From contig CALIRN010000277.1 of NCBI GenBank assembly GCA_938042265.1, positions 1 to 13,919 of the forward strand: DNA of 13,919 nt, read 5' to 3'. This DNA comes from an uncultured Eubacteriaceae bacterium (lineage in GTDB: Bacteria > Bacillota > Clostridia > Lachnospirales > CAG-274). The notes under the pieces were generated by a model that worked only from the letters and a program-made list of their open reading frames with translations, had not been told where the DNA came from and searched no databases. The stretch's first letter is position 1. Every line of letters starts with the position of its first letter. Shown one piece after another: positions 1 to 5,868 of this stretch. Position numbers and translations under genes: made by a program.

Positions 1-1
1 T

Positions 2-592
2 GATGAAGATTTGCCCTTTATAAGACGCTTTAAGGCAGTATACCCCGATGCATACAACAGCTTTGTAACAAGCTATAATGACGGAACCCTTTGTTCAAGG
101 ACCGCCTCTGCAAGCACCTATTACAATAAGCTTGACGAATTGTTCCCTGCAATCAACACAGATAAGGGAAGCCTTGCACCAAGCGGAATTGCTGATTCGG
201 ATATATGGGGAGGTAATCCTAACTGCTTTAAGCTTGGCAGTAAATATACACAGAGCAATTCTTACAGATTTCTTACAAACTGTATAGCCTTTGACCATTT
301 GGCAAACGGTGTTGACCGAAATAATTCAGCAGCAATAATATACGCCGAAAATGTTATGGCATTTAAAAATAAAATCAATTATCATCTTTCAGGCTATACC
401 GCAAAAGAATGGGGAAATATTTTCGGTTGGAGCGGATCCTCCTCCAATAATCTTCCTACAGGCGGATCAAATCCATCCTCAAGCGGAAGCATCGACAAGG
501 AAGCTGTTGTAAGAGCTGCTGCCGAAAGACTTGCGGGATATGCAGCCGACAATAAGGTAATTGCCTCAAATGTATTTGAAAATGTATTTTAA
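2..592 (+). CDS. C-terminal part of an unrecognised protein (5' end outside window)
   Basis: The reading frame is open from the left edge (first full codon at base 2) to TAA at 590-592, so 196 residues of a longer protein are visible. The TTG at 11 is just a leucine codon, with no ribosome binding site in front of it, and should not be taken as the start. The visible part has a globular region of about 145 residues rich in aromatic and Asn/Ser residues, then a Gly/Ser/Asn/Pro linker (roughly residues 147-165, containing GGSNPSSSGS), then a short charged Ala-rich tail ending NVFENVF. The Ser/Gly linker is typical of secreted or multidomain proteins, but no signal peptide or sorting motif can be seen here. 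I do not recognise the family. It is followed by a terminator-like hairpin and appears unrelated to the polysaccharide genes. Confidence 0.75.
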   Translation, partial: DEDLPFIRRFKAVYPDAYNSFVTSYNDGTLCSRTASASTYYNKLDELFPAINTDKGSLAPSGIADSDIWGGNPNCFKLGSKYTQSNSYRFLTNCIAFDHLANGVDRNNSAAIIYAENVMAFKNKINYHLSGYTAKEWGNIFGWSGSSSNNLPTGGSNPSSSGSIDKEAVVRAAAERLAGYAADNKVIASNVFENVF

Positions 593-634
593 AGCACAAT
601 AAAAATCAGGCGTTTTTTAGCCCCGCAAAATAAC

Positions 635-667
635 AGACTCATTCCGCAATGGTTTGAGTCTTTTTTG
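635..667 (+). terminator. Rho-independent terminator after the first gene
   Basis: AGACTCA (635-641) pairs perfectly with TGAGTCT (655-661) around a 13-base loop, which can form two extra C-G pairs. A T run follows directly (661-666). It lies 43 bases after the stop codon of the upstream plus-strand gene, as expected for an intrinsic terminator. Confidence 0.65.
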
Positions 668-716
668 TATCCATAGTATAACGGCTTTTTATCAAAAGTC
701 GGGGTAAAATTTTTTT

Positions 717-746
717 AACGCAGACATTAAAACCTGCGTTTCTTTT
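717..746 (+). terminator. Second hairpin with T-rich tail
   Basis: AACGCAG (717-723) pairs with CTGCGTT (734-740) over seven perfect base pairs with a 10-base loop, followed by TCTTTTA. It would act on the plus strand as a back-up terminator to the one at 635-667. The T-tract is interrupted by C, so efficiency is uncertain. Confidence 0.4.
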
Positions 747-925
747 ATACCGTACAAACAGGGACTATCTCAAAACATAAATGAAACTGCTTAACCGGTT
801 CTGTCCTCTTTTATGATATATCAGTTTTCAACGCTTACACAAAAGCTACTGGAGCCCAACCTTTTACTTCACTATTCCATCGGGATATATAATTTTTAAT
901 TAATCTTTAACTTTTTGCAAAAGCG

Positions 926-954
926 TTGTGAAATACCTCATTTTAATGTATAAT
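926..954 (+). promoter_or_regulatory. Sigma-A-type promoter for the NTP_transf_5 gene
   Basis: TTGTGA (926-931) and a perfect TATAAT (949-954) are separated by 17 bases, close to the vegetative consensus. The expected transcription start lies near 961, giving a leader of about 70 bases before the ATG at 1034. The leader is AT-rich with no clear regulatory hairpin. Confidence 0.6.
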
Positions 955-1033
955 TAGATTAACAATTAAAATAAAATTCAACTGCAGTCTGACATATTTT
1001 ATAAAAACTGTATTTTAGCAAGGAGATAAATAT

Positions 1034-2197
1034 ATGACGTCCAACGAAAAATATATAATTGAGCTTTCCAAAGCATCATTATTTAATACTGAGCCTCTTC
1101 TGCCTCCGAAAGACATTGACTGGCAATTTATCTGGGATAAATCTCAGGAACAGAATATTACTGCCCTTATTGCAGTTTCAGTTTTAAAACTGCCAAAAGA
1201 CAAGCACCCCAATAATGCAAATGCCTGGCGAAGTGCAATTATACAGACCATGTCCTTTATGAGCCAAAAAAATGCCGAATTTGAACGAATTATTACCTGT
1301 TTTAAGGAAAATAATATAACTCCTCTGTGCTTAAAGGGCATAGTAATAAAGGACCTATATCCTATACCTGAACTTAGGACAATGGGAGATTTTGATATTT
1401 TAGTGGAAAAAAGCCAAAGAAAATCGGCTGAAGCTGTTTTTGAAAGCAGAGGCTATTCCTTAAAACGGGATACACTTTTTACAGAGGTGGATTATAAGAG
1501 TGTACATGGAGAGCTTTTTACATCTCTTGAAAGTGAATTCAAGCATAATCCCGAGCATTGGAACAGCGTATTAAAGCAAAATGTGTATAAGCAAAACAAC
1601 AGATTATTGCTTACTCCCTCTTATGAGCTGGCATTTTCTATTGTCCATGCCGCAAAACACTTAACCGAAACTGGTTGCGGAATACGTAACTTGTTTGATG
1701 TTGTAATTCTTTTAAAAAGCCATTCCCAAAAAATTGATTTGAATATCGTAAAAGAGGTTTGCCAATCGCAAGGACACGAAAAAATAATGTATTATATGCT
1801 GACTGCCGCTGAGCACTGGTACGGAGCAGCTATAAATGCAAATATTAAAAGAACTGACTTAAAATTAACGGAAAAATTTATTGAATATCTCTTATGTTAC
1901 GGTGTTTTCGGTCATTCTGCAGAAGGCAATGTGCTTTCCATCCAGGTTACAAAACGTGAGGGCAATGACGTAAGCGCATTCAGAAGAATATTTTTCCCTC
2001 CAAGAAAAATGATATGGCAAAAATATCAGTATTTAAAGAAATCACCCCTGCTGCTGCCTGTTGCCTGGATACACAGGTTTATTAATGCAGTATTTATAAA
2101 TAAATACTCGGTAAAATCCATGATTAAAGGTATTGACGAAAGTATCAGCTTTGGCAATGACAGGGACAAATGGCTTGATGACTTGGATTTAAAATAA
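1034..2197 (+). CDS. Nucleotidyltransferase-fold protein, NTP_transf_5 (PF14907) family
   Basis: A 387-residue protein that looks cytoplasmic, with no signal peptide or membrane segment. The start is well supported: AAGGAG at 1020-1025 lies 8 bases before the ATG. The diagnostic block is LKG at residues 100-102, LYP at 108-110, Arg115 and GDFDILV at 118-124, followed by a glycine-containing turn (RGY, 139-141). This matches the uncharacterised nucleotidyltransferase family PF14907, in which the two Asp residues of the G-D-[FI]-D motif are predicted metal ligands of a polymerase-beta-type fold. A His-Gly-Glu (158-160) and an alpha-helical C-terminal half with a His-rich segment (HAAKH, about 205-209) follow. 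The substrate is unknown; members often lie near polysaccharide or peptide-modification genes. It has its own promoter and terminator and is convergent with the polysaccharide genes, so it is a monocistronic unit. Family assignment is confident; function is not. Confidence 0.8.
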   Translation: MTSNEKYIIELSKASLFNTEPLLPPKDIDWQFIWDKSQEQNITALIAVSVLKLPKDKHPNNANAWRSAIIQTMSFMSQKNAEFERIITCFKENNITPLCLKGIVIKDLYPIPELRTMGDFDILVEKSQRKSAEAVFESRGYSLKRDTLFTEVDYKSVHGELFTSLESEFKHNPEHWNSVLKQNVYKQNNRLLLTPSYELAFSIVHAAKHLTETGCGIRNLFDVVILLKSHSQKIDLNIVKEVCQSQGHEKIMYYMLTAAEHWYGAAINANIKRTDLKLTEKFIEYLLCYGVFGHSAEGNVLSIQVTKREGNDVSAFRRIFFPPRKMIWQKYQYLKKSPLLLPVAWIHRFINAVFINKYSVKSMIKGIDESISFGNDRDKWLDDLDLK

Positions 2198-2244
2198 CAG
2201 CCCATTAGTCAATATACATTTTATAAATTGTCTTTCCGTAATTA

Positions 2245-2280
2245 AAGGGCAGTTAAGCTTCACAGGGCTTAACTGCCCTT
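2245..2280. terminator. Strong bidirectional terminator between convergent genes
   Basis: AAGGGCAGTTAAGC (2245-2258) pairs perfectly with GCTTAACTGCCCTT (2267-2280) over 14 bp with an 8-base loop. It sits 47 bases after the plus-strand gene's stop and 34 bases beyond the minus-strand nucleotidyltransferase's stop. Both flanks are AT-rich rather than pure T runs. Its position makes a shared terminator for both genes likely. Confidence 0.7.
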
Positions 2281-2313
2281 ATTAATATATAATCATATTT
2301 TAGCAGGCAAATG

Positions 2314-3060
2314 TCATACATTTCCCCTATAGCTATAGCTGTTTTTTATTTCTTCATAGCCCTGAATACTTCCAATGTCATATCTTTTGCCCGGCATTTC
2401 CATTGCAAATACCTCTGTCTGAGAGCACAGCCATGATATAAAGCTTCCCGGAGCATCAGTAGGACAGCCCTGCTCTATACCCTGAGCAATTTTTGAAATA
2501 TCGTCCTTTTTATAAATATAAAACGGAGGTATTGCCCAGTTGCTTTCGGGCACAGCAGGTTTTTCAACCATTTTGATAATCATACCGTTACTGTCTACGG
2601 TAGCAACACCGGTTTTTTTAAGCCTTTCAGGCTTTTCCTCATAATACCGCATAACACAGGATCTGTTAACACTTTTAAAGTAGTCTACAAAGCTGCCAAG
2701 TGAAAAGTCAAGCAGATTATCACCTGCCAGCACGATAATATCATCGTTTATCTTACATTCTTCAATAGCAAACAAAATATCCTTAACAGCTCCAAGCCTG
2801 TTTTCATTGGCGGTTGAACCGTCATCAATAACCTTAATTTTATCTCTTAATTCAGATTGATGCTGCCACTGCGTAAATTTATCAATAAATTTATGGTTTG
2901 AAATAACAATATATTCATCAATATTACCTGCATTCTCAATATCGTCAATAAGCCAGTTGACAATAGGCTTCCCTTTTATTTCAAGCAAAGGCTTAGGAAA
3001 ATTTTCAGTTAAAGGATACATTCTTGTAGCATATCCTGCCGCTAAAATTACACATTTCAT
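2314..3060 (-). CDS. Sugar-1-phosphate nucleotidyltransferase (NDP-sugar pyrophosphorylase)
   Basis: This 248-residue protein is a compact member of the NTP_transferase family (RmlA/GalU-like Rossmann fold), which joins a sugar-1-phosphate to a nucleoside triphosphate and releases pyrophosphate. Visible motifs are LAAGYATRMYPLT (residues 6-18) with the catalytic Lys23 in FPKPLL, the metal-binding GDN at 113-115, VEKP at 165-168, and GKRYDIGS at 224-231. It is shorter than RmlA (about 290) and has no C-terminal acyltransferase domain. The ATG overlaps the kinase stop by one base (TAATG) with GGAG ten bases upstream, so translation is coupled and the two enzymes very likely act in sequence: sugar to sugar-1-phosphate to NDP-sugar. 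If the kinase is a galacturonokinase, the product would be UDP- (or another NDP-) galacturonate. The nucleotide cannot be read from the sequence. Confidence 0.85.
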   Translation of the reverse strand: MKCVILAAGYATRMYPLTENFPKPLLEIKGKPIVNWLIDDIENAGNIDEYIVISNHKFIDKFTQWQHQSELRDKIKVIDDGSTANENRLGAVKDILFAIEECKINDDIIVLAGDNLLDFSLGSFVDYFKSVNRSCVMRYYEEKPERLKKTGVATVDSNGMIIKMVEKPAVPESNWAIPPFYIYKKDDISKIAQGIEQGCPTDAPGSFISWLCSQTEVFAMEMPGKRYDIGSIQGYEEIKNSYSYRGNV

Positions 3061-4184
3061 TATAATTCAACTCCATTCGCTGTATCACAAAAACATATTT
3101 CAAACTTACCTGCAAGGTATGGAAATTTGTCAAGGTATTTTTTCTTTATATTTGATTCAATAGCTTCAGTCTTTTCGGGATCAATCAATGCCATACAGCA
3201 GCCTTTAAAGCCTGCACCGCTGAAACGACCACCATAAATACCGTCAGTTTCCCTCATAATGTGATAAAGCTCCTTAAGCTCCTCCGAGCCTGATTCATAA
3301 TTGTAAATTGAGCTATAGCCTGACTCAAAGATGAGCCTTCCAAATTCGTCAAGGTTGCCGTTTTTCCACGCCTTTACGCCCTTTCTCACTCTTTCGTTTT
3401 CCTCATAGTAATGGGTAGCTCTCTTATACCAGTTTTTAGGCAGCTTATCCTTGAATTCCTCAAAAATCTCATGGGGAACATCTCTCAAATATGTATCATT
3501 AAACTTGCCATACACCATATTGGCATGCCCCTCAAGAGCATAGGCAGCTGCCTTACATTCATCAACCCTTAAATTGTAGCTGGAATTGGACAGATTACGC
3601 TCAATCCCCGAAAAGATTATTGCTACCTTAAACGGCTTCATATTATTATCCATGGGTATGAATTTATGGCTGTCATTCTGCGTATCAAGATATAATAAGC
3701 TGCCTTTTCTACATAAAACCTCACAGCTTTGATCCAACTTACCTACACGAATGCCTACAAAATCGGTTTCCACCCAAAGGGCAAGCTTGATAAGCTCACT
3801 TCTTTCAAGCTGTATATCATTTGCCCTAGCAATACTTATTATGTAAGTGATAATAACCGCAGAGGAGGAGGATAAACCGCCTATTGGTAAATCACCTTTT
3901 AAATGACCTTTTATTCCCTTACTCAAGTCATAAAACCGCCTTAAGGATAAAACTGCCCCCTTAAGGTAATCACCCCAATCTGCCAGCTTTTCAAAAAATT
4001 CATCATTTACATTAAACTCAACCGTACCCGGGAAGTTGGCACTATTGACCTCAACCGAGCCATCCTCTGTAGGCTCAAATTCCATATGTATTCCTTTGTC
4101 TATGGCAAAGCCTGTAACCAATCCAAGCTGATGGTCTACATGAGCTCCTAAAGGACATATTCTGTATGGACAAAAGCTCTTCAT
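3060..4184 (-). CDS. GHMP sugar kinase, probable galacturonokinase
   Basis: A 374-residue GHMP-superfamily kinase of galactokinase length. The N-terminal sugar motif reads PYRICPLGAHVDHQLG (residues 6-21), where galactokinases have R-x-P-G-R-x-N-L-x-G-E-H-T-D-Y. His15 and Asp17 are kept but the Glu that contacts the sugar C6 hydroxyl in galactokinase is Ala14. The ATP loop is LPIGGLSSSSAVI (99-111), the likely catalytic Asp is D151 in GKLDQS, and motif 3 is FSGAGFKGCC (321-330). From memory, plant galacturonokinase shares the same PYRICPLGAHIDHQ block as well as YNLRV-EC, SSI-NYE-G and FSGAGF-GCC, so I favour galacturonate as substrate (product galacturonate-1-phosphate). This was not aligned. 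The ATG at 4184 is preceded by AGGAAGGAAG at a rather long spacing of 11 bases. It is the first gene of a two-gene unit with the coupled nucleotidyltransferase. The alternative is a galactokinase-family enzyme for another hexose. Confidence 0.8.
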   Translation of the reverse strand: MKSFCPYRICPLGAHVDHQLGLVTGFAIDKGIHMEFEPTEDGSVEVNSANFPGTVEFNVNDEFFEKLADWGDYLKGAVLSLRRFYDLSKGIKGHLKGDLPIGGLSSSSAVIITYIISIARANDIQLERSELIKLALWVETDFVGIRVGKLDQSCEVLCRKGSLLYLDTQNDSHKFIPMDNNMKPFKVAIIFSGIERNLSNSSYNLRVDECKAAAYALEGHANMVYGKFNDTYLRDVPHEIFEEFKDKLPKNWYKRATHYYEENERVRKGVKAWKNGNLDEFGRLIFESGYSSIYNYESGSEELKELYHIMRETDGIYGGRFSGAGFKGCCMALIDPEKTEAIESNIKKKYLDKFPYLAGKFEICFCDTANGVEL

Positions 4185-4255
4185 AAATTAATACACTTCC
4201 TTCCTAATCCCCTCTATATGATACTGTTTCTTATCAGTATGTCGATAAAGTCATA

Positions 4256-4286
4256 ATTATAAATTATTGATATATAACGGTGTAAA
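4256..4286 (-). promoter_or_regulatory. Possible promoter of the kinase/nucleotidyltransferase unit
   Basis: On the minus strand TTTACA (4281-4286) is followed after 17 bases by TTTATA (4258-4263), or after 19 bases by a perfect TATAAT (4256-4261). The start codon is at 4184. The AT-rich context makes chance matches easy, so this is only a candidate. Confidence 0.35.
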
Positions 4287-4292
4287 TACCTG

Positions 4293-4345
4293 CACCTCAT
4301 CCGTCAAGCTTCACTTGACACCTTCCCCTCAGGGTAAGTCTTAGA
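4293..4345. repeat. Degenerate copy of a short dispersed palindromic repeat
   Basis: Two neighbouring hairpins: GTCAAG (4303-4308) pairs with CTTGAC (4314-4319) around a 5-base loop, and CTTCCCC (4322-4328) pairs with GGGTAAG (4332-4338) with one mismatch around TCA. The arrangement CACCTCATCCGTC, inner hairpin, CACCTTCCCCTC, outer hairpin resembles a repeat I recall as scattered in intergenic regions of Clostridia (usually ending AAGGGGAAGG). The second half is decayed here. It lies between the polysaccharide cluster and the kinase unit and may also work as a transcription barrier. I infer that it is a dispersed repeat; only the hairpins are seen directly. Confidence 0.5.
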
Positions 4346-4405
4346 ATACTAAATTCCAATTTTCTGATTAAATTTTAGTTTTTCGACAGTATGCAATATA
4401 AATTT

Positions 4406-4891
4406 CTATTTGTATAATTCATCATAATATTTTTTCTTATCCGATTTAGACATTCCTGCTGTTGGATGAAGTGCTGTCTTGCATTTTTCATGGTATTCAT
4501 CAACCGTACATATGACCCTCGCTGGAACACCGGCAGCAACACAATTATCAGGAATGTTCTTAGACACGACACTTCCTGCACCGATAATACAATTATTACC
4601 GATTGTCACATTTGGCAAGATAATGGCTCTATATCCTATAAAACAATTATTCCCTATTTTTACCTTGCCAATCTTATCCATAGACTTTTGAGGATAATGC
4701 AAAGCATTAACTACTTTAATTCCTCCATCATACGTAAAGATTTTAACCTCTACCGCAAAAAGGCAATCGTTACCAATTTCCACCAAATTCGGTTCAGTCC
4801 CCACTACAGATAAATCACAATTAAATCGAGTTCTTTCACCGACCATTGCTCCTAATTTCCTTAAATACAAACACTTTTTTGAGCGGAGCAA
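4406..4891 (-). CDS. Hexapeptide-repeat (LbH) acyltransferase, 5' end disrupted
   Basis: The frame encodes a left-handed beta-helix acyltransferase of the serine/maltose O-acetyltransferase type: FNCDLSVVG, then IGNDCLFAVEV, hexapeptide rungs at about residues 78-108 (KIGNNCFIGYRAIILPNVTIGNNCIIGAGSVV is the core region) and the closing AAGVPARV (119-126). It would O-acetylate (or otherwise acylate) a sugar of the cluster's polymer. The start is a problem. The frame opens only with TTG at 4891 right after an in-frame stop and has no ribosome binding site, whereas a strong AAGGAGG lies at 4948-4954 in front of a different frame that encodes a family-like N-terminus. An internal ATG at 4846 (AAGGAA 10 bases upstream) could give a 146-residue product. 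The usual catalytic-type His in THDGG reads Tyr54 (TYDGG), one base change from CAT. The gene may be a recent pseudogene. Confidence 0.6.
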   Translation of the reverse strand: MLRSKKCLYLRKLGAMVGERTRFNCDLSVVGTEPNLVEIGNDCLFAVEVKIFTYDGGIKVVNALHYPQKSMDKIGKVKIGNNCFIGYRAIILPNVTIGNNCIIGAGSVVSKNIPDNCVAAGVPARVICTVDEYHEKCKTALHPTAGMSKSDKKKYYDELYK

Positions 4892-4937
4892 TATTTATGT
4901 ATTTTCGATATATTATTGCTAATAATTTCTTTAACAG
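4836..4937 (-). pseudogene. Displaced 5' segment of the acyltransferase gene (frameshift)
   Basis: Reading from CTG at 4937, ten bases after AAGGAGG, gives LLKKLLAIIYRKYINI then APLKK, which looks like the basic, amphipathic N-terminus of LbH acyltransferases. At an A6 run (4875-4880) this frame departs from the acyltransferase frame and stops at 4836-4838. Removing one A joins it seamlessly as APLKKCLYLRKLGAMVGERT. The normal start may have been ATG where CTG now stands. The interpretation is inference; the alternative is a homopolymer sequencing error. Confidence 0.5.
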
Positions 4938-4947
4938 ATTTTTGCTT

Positions 4948-4954
4948 CCTCCTT
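4948..4954 (-). promoter_or_regulatory. Ribosome binding site with no start codon in the expected frame
   Basis: AAGGAGG is a near-perfect Shine-Dalgarno sequence located 14 bases after the ATP-grasp stop codon. No ATG, GTG or TTG follows within 12 bases; the only family-compatible codon is CTG at 4937. This is the main evidence that the acyltransferase originally began here, in the other frame. Confidence 0.6.
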
Positions 4955-4968
4955 AAATATTGATATTT

Positions 4969-5868
4969 TTATCTATTACTTATATCCAAGTTAACAAGTT
5001 TACCAATTTCTTCATCTAACGACTCGGGTATCATCTTGGTTAAACCGCTTGCTGTTGCCAATGTTATCTCACCGAAATAAATTTTATTATTAATAATGTA
5101 AAAATCCACTCTAACCTGAGGAAAACCCTTTGCCAGCTTACGTGCCACGTCAAGCAATTCATCAAACTTTTCAGGTTTTTCATCAACCTCATTGCTGATG
5201 ACAAAATGAGCATCCAGACTACAATTCAACTTATTCCAATCAGTATCATAAACAGCCTCACTCTTAGCCACATTCTTATTATATCGATCCTTAAATATAA
5301 CAATATACTTAGGCTCTCCATCGAAACAATACAGCTTATAATCTCGAGGCACTAAGTTTACACCATCATCTAAATACTGTTCAATAACTATTTTAGGCTT
5401 TACCAAATTATATGCCTTTTCCCTTGAATAGCGGTAATAGTTCCTTTTCAGACATCTGTTAATTTTCTTGCGTGCCGCAGCAATATCCAAGCTTTTTTTA
5501 TCTCTGCAAACTACAATGCCACCCGAATCATGGTTGCACTTAATAACAAATTTTTCCGGCAATGAATCAAAATCTATGTCATCAAACTCGTCATAAACGC
5601 CCAACAAAGGTACTAAGTACTGTTCACCTATCTCTTGCTTAATGTAATCCCTAACTGCATATTTATCAACCAATGTGGCGTACTCTGGCTTAAAGTCATA
5701 TAATTTCTGCCACTGGATTTTTTCATTAAATGTAGCAGGATTATCCAAATCCAATTTTTTCCCGATTCTTGCCCAGTATACTAATTTAATATATGTCTTA
5801 TCATCAAGCAGTCTAAAAAAGCCCTTAGCTGCCAAACATGCTACACCCTTATGGACAATATTTCTCAT
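4969..5868 (-). CDS. TupA-like ATP-grasp protein
   Basis: A 299-residue member of the TupA-like ATP-grasp family (PF14305). The characteristic block NPATFNEKIQWQKLYD (residues 43-58) is followed by LVDKYAVR (66-73), YLVPLLGVY (84-92), FVIKCNHDSGG (107-117, an ATP-loop position where HGSG is more usual), IEQYL (162-166), DYKLYCFDGEP (176-186), and the metal-site region VRVDFYIINNKIYFGEITL with Asp255 and Glu267. ATP-grasp enzymes form carboxylate-amine bonds through an acyl-phosphate; TupA itself is linked to teichuronopeptide synthesis in an alkaliphilic Bacillus. A role in attaching amino acids to carboxylated sugars is inferred. The start is ATG 5868, whose ATGA overlaps the flippase stop and which has AAAGAAGG seven bases upstream; an in-frame GTG at 5910 gives a 313-residue version but is less likely. 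Confidence 0.85.
   Translation of the reverse strand: MRNIVHKGVACLAAKGFFRLLDDKTYIKLVYWARIGKKLDLDNPATFNEKIQWQKLYDFKPEYATLVDKYAVRDYIKQEIGEQYLVPLLGVYDEFDDIDFDSLPEKFVIKCNHDSGGIVVCRDKKSLDIAAARKKINRCLKRNYYRYSREKAYNLVKPKIVIEQYLDDGVNLVPRDYKLYCFDGEPKYIVIFKDRYNKNVAKSEAVYDTDWNKLNCSLDAHFVISNEVDEKPEKFDELLDVARKLAKGFPQVRVDFYIINNKIYFGEITLATASGLTKMIPESLDEEIGKLVNLDISNR

Larger units (their letters stand above)
593..1033. other. Non-coding stretch between two plus-strand genes
   Basis: These 441 bases hold no convincing ORF. In order they contain the terminator hairpin at 635-667, a second hairpin at 717-740, a short stretch GGGACTATCTCAAAA (761-775) resembling the outer ends of some insertion sequences, a perfect 8-base palindrome AACCGGTT (793-800), and a promoter (926-954) for the gene at 1034. 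Between about 776 and 920 nothing else could be assigned; the stretch could be a decayed element. Confidence 0.5.

Noticed and set aside
78..298. Overlapping small ORFs on both strands inside the first gene
   Set aside because: No ribosome binding sites and no recognisable protein; they lie in other frames of a coherent longer reading frame.
3060..4184. Calling the kinase galK (galactokinase)
   Set aside because: The signature Glu of GEHTDY is Ala and the surrounding block matches the galacturonokinase type better, so no symbol was given.
4221..4240. Hairpin ATACTG...CAGTAT upstream of the kinase
   Set aside because: Only six base pairs, half of them A-T, with no T run; likely chance in AT-rich DNA.
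4875..4881. Programmed -1 frameshift at AAAAAAG in the acyltransferase gene
   Set aside because: The sequence looks like a slippery heptamer, but from the upstream frame a -1 shift leads to a stop within five codons. The frame needed is +1, so a one-base insertion is the better explanation.
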